Shown in pieces: positions 11,581 to 21,091 of a stretch of DNA of 64,000 nt. The number at the start of each line of letters is the position of its first letter. Position 1 is the first letter of the stretch. Below the pieces are notes generated by a model. That model made no database searches. It was not told the DNA's origin and worked only from the letters and a program-made list of their open reading frames with translations. Origin of the DNA: Viola odorata (Eukaryota; Streptophyta; Magnoliopsida; Malpighiales; Violaceae); NCBI GenBank assembly GCA_963691705.1, contig OY829539.1, positions 55,712,327 through 55,776,326 on the forward strand, given 5' to 3'. A program made the position numbers and the translations under genes.

Positions 11581-11720
11581 GATTTTTTTAATGATTATTA
11601 TCGTACTTACCCCTCTTCTTTTTCGCAGTATGAAGGCCTCAGAAGGAAAGTTCACATACAATTATCACTCAGACTTATAACTGTTTCCTTTCATTTGTTT
11701 GATTTTTCAGACAATAAAAT

Positions 11721-13090
11721 ATGGTTTCCAAAGGGCAAGTGGGTCCTCATACCCTCTCCACAATCAAGTGTCAGATATGGCAGATTATTGAAAAGGTTCA
11801 GGCATTAGAAGTAAGGGTGGAAAAAATCGAGGAACAGATTCGGGTAGCCATGGAAAGCACCGCGCCAGCCAAAAAAGAACAAGATGAGGAACTCTATGGC
11901 AGTGGCGGGATCCTTCTGGTAGCTCCACAGGCAATGTGATCTGACAAAGTGCAAACACTCCAGATGGCACATCTCTCAGTCCTCCGCTCGCTGAACCTAT
12001 TCTTAATCTTGGCAAGCAGAAGATCCACTCAAGAACCCTAATATTTTTCTAAGCTCCTAGGGGAAATTAGATACAACCACATGCATCCTTCGGGTATTCA
12101 TCAGCTCTTGGTTTGGCCACCAATAAAACAGGAAGGACAACCATCGACAGGTTGAGTCTGTTAAAAGAGAATGAGAGTCCCCTTCGACCCAACAGCTCCT
12201 GCGGATATGTGTATGGTAACAGGGATTACCATACCCCAGAAATTTAAGATTCCAAGGTATTGGGAAGTACACTGGGATTGAGTACCCCGATACTCACCGC
12301 AACAATTTCTGCAATAAGATGTCAGAGGTGATACATAATGAACCCTTATTGATCTGTTTATTCAAGGAGGGTCTGGCCAAGCACGGTTTGACTGGGTACA
12401 TGGGGCTGGATAAGATCAAGATTGGAACTTGGAGAAAAGAATCGGCGAATCGGTGACGGCTCATGATCTGAACTGGAGAGAATTAGCCATTGAAATTTCT
12501 CCTCCTTTGAGTAACAAAGAACTCGTATCAGTTTTTGCAAGCACCTTCCAAGCTCCTTACAACACTCATCTCATCTCTAATTCGTCCAGCAGCTTCCCTG
12601 ACATGATCCTAGTGGTAGAAAGAGTGGAACAAGGAATCAAATCCAGAAGGATCATTGTTTCCACGCTAAAAGAAACACTCAAGAGACTGCGTATTACGGA
12701 GAGAGATGTCAATTTTGCCACTCACCGACCAGGTTGTGGGCAACCTTTTTTTCCGCCTCCATCACAACCCACATAACTCACTAAATTGACTGTCGGAGCC
12801 GGGGACCAATGCCACTTTTCCCCTTTTCTACAAGGGAAACTTACAAGCATCTACTCACAGCTGGGCAGATGGTGCTGATCCCAGCCCAACCTCAACTACC
12901 TCTCTACCCAAGATGGTACGATCACGATGCAAGGTGTGAATACCATGCCGGAGCTCAGGGCCACACTATAGGAAAATGCCTTACCTTTAAGAGACAGGTT
13001 AATCTCCTGCTTATGAATGGATGGATTTCTTTCGAAGGGTTAACCAAAGGAGTAAGTATGGCCGCTAACCCCTTGGGTAATGGATGAGAG
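11721..13090 (+). pseudogene. T2 gag remnant
   Basis: Pieces in several frames give a Tat-type capsid polyprotein. An N-terminal coiled-coil-like piece with VRVEKIEEQI lies near 11810. The segment around 12360-12420 carries the capsid core with LFKEGLAKHGLTGYMGLDK. 12429-12775 reads WRELAIEISPPLSNKEL and later VVERVEQGIKS, the strongest match to Tat gag. 12809-13087 contains the YDHDARCEYHAGAQGH motif, which in this lineage replaces a classical CCHC knuckle. At least three frame changes and several stops separate these parts. No aspartic protease motif (DSG or DTG type) is visible between 13090 and 13560. Confidence 0.8.
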
Positions 13091-13349
13091 AATGTTACTT
13101 CAACGGAAGAGGATGTTAACCCTCTTTCTTTAATGTTGAGGTTGTCAAGGGAAGAGCTCTCTATGGTGCAAGCTAATAGAGAGTACTTGCAGCACTCCAC
13201 AGGCATTGACCAAAGTCTTACCCTTGTCAGTATGGCTTCGAACATCCATATGGGGAATTTGGGAGAAGAAGAGTCGACTCAGAACCCGTGAAGAAGTTTG
13301 GAAAGGGACCTGTGTACAATCGGACAGCCTCCGTGCATTCCTGATGTTT

Positions 13350-14040
13350 CTCTGTAGATGAATGCTAAATTGGTTTGTCTTGAAAAACCCTATGTGTTTT
13401 TGGGTGAGGAGATTGCCACCGAGACTGAGGACGAGGTTGAGATCCCACTTATTTCACGAAAAAATTCAGAGAAAGAGATGTTCCCCCACCAGGAAGAGTT
13501 GGAAGAGATCAACTTGGGGGCAAGCGGCGAAAATCGAAGTAGAGTCAAGATCGGGCAACCATAAACTCTATCCAGAGGGAAAAGCTAGTCACCCTCCTCA
13601 CAGAATATGCAGATGTGTTTGCATGGTTGAGCATCGCATCCCATTAAAACTCAAGTTTAAGCCGGTAAAATAGAAGTTCTGAAGGATGCATCTTGGCACT
13701 CTTCTGAAGAACAAAGAGGAAGTCGCAAGGCAACATGACATAGGTTTCCTGAGAGTTTCTGAATACCCAGAGTGGGTCGCCAACATCATGCAAGAAAGAC
13801 GGGAAAGTCCGCATGTATGTGGAATTCTGTGATCTCAATCGAGCGAGTCCTAAGGATGATTTCTTGCTCCCTCATATCGACACGCTGGCAGATAATGCCG
13901 ACCATAATGACAGTTTCTCCCTCAGGAATGGTTTCTCAGGTTACAATCAAATCAAGATGGCTCCGAAAGGTGGTGAGAAAACAAATTTCATCACGTCCTA
14001 GGGAAGGAGGTTTTTCGGCCACTTCCTCCTAAGACTGAAA
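13350..14040 (+). pseudogene. T2 reverse transcriptase remnant, palm deleted
   Basis: The N-terminal linker (HQEELEEINLGASG, near 13490) precedes reverse transcriptase pieces. FAWLSIASHPIK is near 13615, FLRVSEYPEWVANIM near 13750 and DFLLPHIDTLADNA near 13858-13900. GFSGYNQIKMAPKGG is near 13930-13975. The chain changes frame repeatedly. After about 14000 it jumps directly to the connection region, so the catalytic Y-x-DD box is missing. Enzyme activity is therefore excluded for this copy. Confidence 0.85.
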
Positions 14041-14465
14041 AGGAGGTACGGAGTTTCTTGGGGCGCATGAACTATATCGCCCGCTTCATTAGCCCGTTAA
14101 TGCTCACCTATGAGTTAATATTGAGGAAGAATGGAGATGCTGAGTGGGATGAGGATTGCCAAGGAGCTTTCCAGAAGATCTAAGCATGTCTGTAGAGTTC
14201 TCCAGTTCTGGTCCCTCCTACACCAGAATGTCCTTTACTGGTATATTTGACAGTCACGGCCAGCGGCATGGCATGTGTTTTGGGACAGCACGATGAAGCT
14301 GGGAGGCGTGAGTGGGCCATTTACTATCTGTGTAAGAGATTCAACGAGTGTGAAATGTGTTACTCCTCATTAGAACGAACTTACTGCGCCCTGGCGTGGA
14401 TCGCTCGAAGGCTCAGACGATGGCAAGTCTTACTGGCTGAATACGAGATCATCTATGGCAGTTGA
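14041..14465 (+). pseudogene. T2 RT connection and RNase H remnant
   Basis: The reading GRMNYIARFISPLM leads into an RNase H-like part from 14247 with YLTVTASGMACVLGQHD and later YSSLERTYCALAWIARRLR. This is the standard Ty3/gypsy RNase H that degrades the RNA strand during reverse transcription. A frame change separates it from the reverse transcriptase, and a stop after 14463 ends the open frame. Confidence 0.8.
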
Positions 14466-14910
14466 AGCAAGTACTCTCATCATTCACTTAGCTGACCACG
14501 CTCTCGACAACTATGAGCCTCTAGAGTTGGACTTCTCTAACGAAGACATCGTGATTATCAACGCTGAGCCCATAGAAGATGCCGAAGAAGATGATCGGTG
14601 GACTATATTCTTTGATGACGCAACAGATCTCTCAAGAAATGAAATGGGTGTTGTTGTCATAACCCCGATGTTTGTCAATGCCCCATAGCATGCAAATTGA
14701 ACTTCCCATGCACAAAAAACATCGTTGAGAATGAGGCATGCGCCAGCAGGCTAATGATTGCAATTGATTTTAAGATGAAGAAATTGAAAGTCTTCAGGGA
14801 CTCGACCCTCGTCATCTGTCAGGCCCGAGATTTGTGGCAGACCAGGGATTCAAAGCTGATGCCTTATCTAAGGCTGCTCACCAAACTCATAGAGGAGTTC
14901 AAAAATTAAG
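14466..14910 (+). pseudogene. T2 second (archaeal-type) RNase H remnant
   Basis: After a linker the sequence reads WTIFFDDATDLSRNEMGVVV, then changes frame near 14690 and continues FPCTKNIVENEACASRLMIA and KKLKVFRDSTLVICQ. A second RNase H behind the usual one is a known signature of the Tat lineage. The order of acidic residues (D, E, D) can be followed, but the frameshift and substitutions make it inactive. Confidence 0.8.
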
Positions 14911-14939
14911 TTTTATCGGGTTGATTAAGAAAAGAATTG

Positions 14940-16270
14940 TTTCGCAGACGCATTAGCCATTATGGCTTCAATGATCAAATGGGAACATAGAATAATGCTT
15001 CAGCCACCGAGGGTAGAAGTGAGGGAGATGCCGACATGCTGCGTTGCTTTAGAATATGAGTCTGATGGGAAGCATTGGTACCATGATCTGGTACGCTTCA
15101 TCAAACATTGGAGATACCTACTGGGGGGCAAGCCAAAGTAGCAAGAAGACTCTTCACCATCTGTCTGTAGACTTCTACCTTGGTGGAGAAGTTCTATACC
15201 AGAGAAGGGCGGATGGAGTCTTACTTCAATGTGTCACTATCTCCGAAGCCAAGACAATCGTATCAGAAATCCATGATGAAGTTTGCTCCACACGTGCTAG
15301 TGGCCACATGACGGCAAGTCAAACCATGAGACGAGACTATTCTTGGCCCACCATCAAATGAGATTGCATTGACTACTTCAGGAGATGCCACAAATGCCAA
15401 ATTTACGTCGACCATCTCAATGTCCCTCCATCTCCTCTTTTCAACATAATGTCACATTGGCCCTTCGCAATATGGGGAATTAACATCGTTGGCCAAATCC
15501 ATCATCGTGATTGATTATTTCACCAAATGGGTGGAATCTGCCTCATACTCAAACATAAAGGAGCCAGATGATCAAACATCACTGCTAGGTTGGCCATGCA
15601 GTTCACTAAAAAAAAAAAATATCATATGACGTTATGGGGTCTATGAGACAATCGTATAAATGGGAAGCTAATCAATGATCTCTGCCGACGGTGGAAGATG
15701 AAGCATCCAAACTCTTCACCGTACCGTCCAAGGATGAATGGCGTAGTTGAGGCCACCAACAAAAAAAACTTGAAGAAGGTCATCTAGAAAATGGTCATCA
15801 TTCGCAAGGATGGGCATGACATGCTTCCTTTTTTTTTACTCTACACCCTTATCGGATAGCGATTCGTACCTCTACAGGAGCAGCTCCTTACCCCTAGGTT
15901 TGCGGTATGGAAGCAGTGATTCTTCTCGAGGTGGAAGTCCCCTCTCTCTAAGTCTCGACAGAATCTGAAGTAGAAGAGTCTGATGGGGCAAGAGTCAGAT
16001 ATGAACAGCTAAATCTGATCTCGGAGAAACGATTGGCTATCATGTGTCATGCTCAATTATATCAGAAGAGGATAGCCAACAGCAAAGTACAACCTCGCAA
16101 GTTTAAAAGTTAGCGATCTGATGCTAAAGCATATTCTTCCTAATCGTGAGGAAGGTCAAGGGAAATGGGCTCCATGGTACAAAGGTCCAATATAGTCAAG
16201 AACGCATTCTCAGGAGGCGCTTTAATGCTCGCCAATATGGATGGGGATGACTTACTGAGGAATCAAACGA
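14940..16270 (+). pseudogene. T2 integrase remnant
   Basis: The HHCC zinc-binding part reads EIHDEVCSTRASGHMTA and later YFRRCHKCQIYVDHL (15270-15420). The core follows with WGINIVG and VIDYFTKWVESASYS around 15470-15560, then HPNSSPYRPRMNGVVEATN near 15705-15760. The end reads KAFSGGALMLANMDGDD near 16200-16255. These are the expected blocks in order. Stops and frameshifts break it at least five times, and part of the catalytic core near 15600-15700 is deleted. No chromodomain is seen, as expected for Tat. Confidence 0.85.
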
Positions 16271-16702
16271 TTTATGATTTCGAGCTCTTGGCATTCACAT
16301 TGGCGCAGCAGGGATACCAATCAATATACTTAATGCGGTCTTATTCTGCAACAATGACATGCACACCCTACACTGCCCCAGACCGCGAGTTCAACCATGA
16401 TCAAACCATTCATTTGATCATCACAACCATTCGCCGCAAGACCTTCCCTTAAACGCGCACAATGACCACACAGTGAAGATTAATCCTCTAATCTGTAGGC
16501 CAATAAGTGCTGACTTTAATGAGCAATGATTGGTTGGATTCCCCGATGATAACTTAGATCTCCAGTGACTACATTATTGAAAGAGATGCGCTTTGACCCA
16601 TATTGGACTACTTGGCGGATATTATAAGCTGCCTTGGAAAACTATTCCGATTGCTCTAGAAATTTTCTTTAGGATCTCAAGAAGACCTCATGATTCTTCA
16701 AC

Positions 16703-17422
16703 TTATTGCATCCTTTCTTGTAAATAGAGAATCTGTTTCTGAAGGGTTTCATTATCAACCCAAAAGATTCTCTTTGGGTAGTCAAAGAGCGAAAGAATGT
16801 CAAAGGTGTTTCTCCCTCGTTGTATGATGTGAGGACCATCTACAAATAAGTCGGTCTTTCTGTAAGTAGACCACCTCTTTCTACAACCAATCTCGAGTTT
16901 CATTTCGAGTTCGCCTTTCCCTAGCGATTTGATCAGCTCCAAAAGCGATTCGATTGTTTCCAAGGACATCTGAGTAAGCATTGGAATCCAAATAAGGACG
17001 AATCTGTAAAGCATCTGATTAGACATGCACTTACTCTTGGCAAAGTATTCAAGTAGAGTCATTACGACATCAACATCCAAATGAGCCGCAACATCCAAGT
17101 GGGCATCGACGAAGCGTCAGGAAGCCTTGACGTCCAAGTGAACAAACCCATGGTAGAATCTGGATCATACTGGGGGTCCCTGCATGAAACCTCACTACAC
17201 AAGGGAGAGTCTAAAACCTATTGATTGCATTGCTCCTTTTCCTAAATTGCCCTTCAGTTCTACCCATTGTTTCTCCCTTATTTTTGCAGGAACTTGAATC
17301 ATACCATGGTTACTTGCATAATGCTCAGTGAAGTAAAAGAATCCTCCTCTTATCAAATCTCGAATGACCATCCTGTATGCCCTTACTGCCCTGCCGCACG
17401 CATCAGGGAGTCCATTATGCAT
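16703..17422 (-). pseudogene. Degenerate antisense ORF region downstream of T2 integrase
   Basis: Two minus-strand open stretches (17422-17195, 75 codons, and 17098-16703, 131 codons) lie in the same frame, separated by stops near 17192-17197 and 17165. The longer one is not repetitive and has ordinary residue composition. Some Tat-lineage elements (Grande-type) carry an antisense gene at this place. That parallel is positional only; I recognise no domain. It could also be chance. Confidence 0.3.
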
Positions 17423-17429
17423 TCCACTC

Positions 17430-19460
17430 TAGGGGGCAACCTTTTGGAAACATTTCAATCTCATCCATTGCGGCGGTTCGGTTCCCCCTATTCTCATCCA
17501 TTGCGGCGCTCCTCCCTGGTCTCAATCTACATGAACATTACAATGGGCATCAACGTCAGAATGAGGTTCACATTCATATTCCTGCAGCAGCGCCTTACGC
17601 CGACCTCAACACTTTTGCTGCACACATCCAGAGAAGTCCACTTTCTTCTCTGCTCTTTAAATTTTTGAACAATCATTCTGCATTCATTCCCACATTGGGG
17701 GGCAATTCTTTTAAATTATTCATAAATTTTCATGAGTGGTCGTACCCTCACATTTTTGTCTATAAAATTACTAACATTGTTAAGATTTGTTATAACTGTG
17801 AACAAAATTCTTTGAATAAAATCCACACTTCCCTCAAATTTTTCAAACCTTCCTTAAACTGGGCATGTTCAACATGTCACTGCATCATGGATAACTTGTT
17901 CATCCATTTGAAATTGTATGACATGCATGATCTCGCCTGCTAGCTCTTATATCTGTAGCATGTTTAGGCGTAAGCAGTCATAAATACATCCCTGTGAGCA
18001 TTTTTGGGCCTCCACGCCTTATTTCCTTTATGAGTGCGAATGCTAAACTGAGTGCTAGTTGGATTTGCATAATATCCAGGGTACATGCACATTTAGACAT
18101 GGGATAGCTGTAAGATGACAGGGGACTTTGCTCTTTGCTTCCACCTTTCTTTGGTCTTCTCATTCTTTTGTCTTCAAACATTTGCCTTTGCTTTCTATCT
18201 GATTCATTTTTAAGTCGTTTGTAAAATATCTTGCATCCACTTAAACTCCCTAAATAATGAGTAGTGCCCAACTAAGGTTGGTAACAGAAAAAAAGGTGCA
18301 CATCGAACTTAGTGTGCGCAAGAGGGAGTGCAAAAGCTCCAAGGATTGCTGATGGTCAACACCGGAAGGAGGCAAAACAAAAAAATCAAAAATCAAGACT
18401 TGAAGGCCTCTGTTAAAGACGAAAATGACGACATACCAGACAAAAAACTATACTTGCATTGCTTGCCTAAAAAAAAAAAACAAAAAAAAACAAGAAAAGA
18501 AAGAAAGAAAGGGTTTCCAAAATGTGTTCAAAGAACACAACTAATAAAAAGCAGAAGCAAGTACAAAATGGTCGAAAGCCAACAAAATGATCTCAAAAGT
18601 AAAAGAGATCATTCCCTGCGAAGATTCAAAAATGGGCGCTTCATCAACGACAAATGATGGTCTCAAAAGTAAAAGAGATCATTCCCTGCAAAGATTCAAA
18701 AATTCGCTGCGCTTCGTCAACAATAAATGGTGATCTCAAAGAAGGAGCATCCCCAAGAAAAGCTAAAAGACTTGTACACCTTACTTCTGACTAGCAATCT
18801 CAGTTGTGCGCTGCTCTTTAAAACCTTATTTCCTTCTGCCAAACAACATTCTCCTTTCTAAATAGACTTCTTCTTTCGGTCTAACACTTTATTTCCTTTC
18901 TCTTGCAAAGTCCTTTCGATTATTAGAATGCCCATGCATGTGCATCTTCATCTGAAGTTTATTCACTCGGATTGACATTGCAAATCTGACTCTGTGCTAT
19001 GTTTGTTGCATTTTTTATGAGTGTAAACACGTAGCCTTATTTCCGAGTGTGAGCGCAAACACTAGTATCCGGTGAGGATTGCTTACGTCTACATGATGTG
19101 GGAAAGTCTTGTCCTGGAGGTCGTTATCTCCTGGGTAAGATGCAGATGCTTTTCTAGGCTTGTATCATGCATGCTTATATGATAGAAACTGGATGACATG
19201 TTCTCCAAAAGTGCATAAACTTGTTGAACCTTCTCTTGATAGGGAGTTTATTTTTATAAAATACTGGAGGCAAACCTTAGGGTAGTGTGGGAATACTTTC
19301 ATTTACAACATACATGATTTGATTTCATTGTTTCCATTTATCGATTGCTTTCTCTTTTTTCCATCCACTGCTGCTTCGTGTTTGTTTCCTCCCTATTTGC
19401 AGGATACAGATATGCGTCAGTGAAATCTCACACTATGATCAATCTCCACTAACAAATCCA
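17430..19460 (+). other. Non-coding 3' region of T2
   Basis: No protein family is recognised. The segment from about 18255 to 19420 is shared, in reverse complement, with T3 (59974-60315 and 51080-51889), so it is an old part of this element family. It includes the word TAGTGCCCAACTAAGGTTGG at 18263-18282, which helps to trace the nested insertions further right. Confidence 0.6.
18588..18733 (+). repeat. Two-copy direct repeat, about 72 bp
   Basis: The words AAAAGTAAAAGAGATCATTC and the following GATTCAAAAAT stretch occur twice in tandem, with a short third start (GATCTCAAAG) after 18731. The copies differ by a few bases. Confidence 0.8.
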
Positions 19461-19467
19461 TCCAACA

Positions 19468-20062
19468 TTCGAATGGAGTACGTTACCACTCCTCAATCAA
19501 TTTCGTGTGGCGGCCCATCCTCCCCACCGTCCAATGAGCATTCGAATGGAGTACGTTGCCACTCCTCAATCAACTTTTGTGTGGTGGTTCAAAACCCCAC
19601 CTTTCAAAATTGTGTGGTGGTTCAAGACCCCACTCTTCAAAATTTTGTGTGGCGGTTCAAAACCCCACCTTTCAAAATACCTTTCAAACTTTAGTGTGGT
19701 GGTTCAAAACCCCACTCTTCCAAACTTAGTGTGGCGGTTCAAACCCCACTCTTCCAAACTTAGTGTGGCGGTTCAAAACCCCACTCTTTCAAAACTGTGT
19801 GGTGGTTCAAGACCCCACTCTTCCATATTTTGTGTGGCGGTTCAAAACCCCACCTTTCAAAACACTTTTCAACATTTCGGGTGGCGGTTTAAAACCCCAC
19901 CTTTCCAAATTGTGTGGTGGTTCAAGACTCCACACTTCAAAATTTTGTGTGGCGGTTCAAAACCCCACCTTTCAAAACACCTTTCAAGCCTTCGTGTGGA
20001 GGTTCAAAACCCCACCTTTCAAAATTCGTGTGGTGGTTCAAAACCCCACATTTCTCATGGGG
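19468..20062 (+). repeat. T2 tandem array with GTGTGGCGGTTCAAAACCCC core
   Basis: About sixteen units of roughly 30-45 bp carry GTGTGG(C/T)GGTTCAA(A/G)ACCCCAC followed by CTTTCAAAA or TCTTCCAAA spacers. The array lies before the 3' LTR, the usual place for tandem repeats in Tat elements. Open frames with recurring WRFKTPPF or VVQNPTF are translations of the repeat. Confidence 0.9.
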
Positions 20063-20163
20063 CAGCAACGCCCGAGCAAAGTTGAAATTTACTTTCTTAC
20101 ATCATCAGCGACGGCCCACGAGTGCGACCCTTGACGGCGCTGAAGTTTATTTTCTGCATCAAA

Positions 20164-20456
20164 CAGCTACGGCCTACGAGTGCGACCCTCGACGTAGCTG
20201 ATGTTTACTTCTCCGCATTCACTTTTCTGCATCAATCAGCTACGGCCTACGAGTGCGACCCTCGACGTAGCTGATGTTTACTTCTCCGCATTCACTTTTC
20301 TGCATCAATCAGCTACGGCCTACGAGTGCGACCCTCGACGTAGCTGATGTTTACTTTTCCGCATTTACTTTTCTGCATCAATCAGCTACGGCCTACGAGT
20401 GCGACCCTCGACGTAGCTGATGTTTACTTTTCCGCAATTTACTTTTCTGCACAAAG
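20164..20456 (+). repeat. 73-bp tandem repeat, four copies
   Basis: Units starting CAGCTACGGCCTACGAGTGC at 20164, 20237, 20310 and 20383 are spaced exactly 73 bp apart and almost identical. Each contains the near-palindromic pair CAGCTACGGCC and GACGTAGCTG. Confidence 0.9.
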
Positions 20457-20790
20457 GTATGGACTGCGAGTGCTACCCTCGTCCTACCTGATTTTTACTT
20501 TTCCGCAATTTACTTTTTGCACGAAGGTATGGACTGCGAGTGATACCCTCGCCTTGCCTCATTTACTTTTCTGCACAAGGTACGGACTGCGAGTGCTACC
20601 CTCGCCCTACCTGATTTACTTTTCTGCACAAGGTACGGACTGCGAGTGCTACCCTCGCCCTGCCTCATTTCCATTTCTGCACAAAGGTATGGACTGCGAG
20701 TACTACCCTCGCCCTACCTTATTTCCATTTCTGCATAAAGGTATGGACTGCGAGTACTACCCTCGCCCTACCTGATTTACATTTCATCGT
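20457..20790 (+). repeat. Tandem repeat with ACTGCGAGTRCTACCCTCG core, about six copies
   Basis: Units of about 52-70 bp begin near GGTATGGACTGCGAGTGCTA and are related to the preceding 73-bp units (GCGAGTG against ACGAGTG). The same core, inverted, forms the 55-bp repeats of T3 at 48718-48862, so this module is shared between elements. Confidence 0.85.
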
Positions 20791-21018
20791 CTACATTTTT
20801 CCGCATTATCAGGGAGGTCATCATCTACTTTTTCCCCACTATCAGGGACATCATTTACGTTTCTGCAATTTACTTTTCACCCCACTATCAGGGAAATCAT
20901 CATCTACAGTTTTGCCAATTTACTTTTCATCCTTACAGTTCATCATCTCATTTCACCCCTTTATCACGAAAGTCTGCATTTTACATTTTACATTTTTCAA
21001 ACCACTGCTAGTTCGGGA

Positions 21019-21091
21019 GCAACCATCTTTACTGCTCATCAAAAATCTCGATTACATCAAATTTTTGATGAGACAGTAAAGAGGGGGCAAC
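21019..21091 (+). other. Polypurine tract in a long inverted repeat
   Basis: The purine-rich AAAGAGGGGGCAAC at 21078-21091 directly precedes the 3' LTR and is the expected plus-strand primer. It forms one arm of an inverted repeat: 21019-21046 (GCAACCATCTTTACTGCTCA...) against 21061-21090 (ATTTTTGATGAGACAGTAAA...), with a 14-base loop. T3 and T4 have the same structure. Confidence 0.8.

Noticed and set aside
19507..20085. 192-codon frame with repeating WRFKTPPF motifs
   Set aside because: It is a by-product of the tandem array, open in more than one frame.
20164..20456. Regular 73-bp repeats that look CRISPR-like
   Set aside because: There are no unique spacers, the whole unit repeats, and it lies inside a plant retrotransposon.
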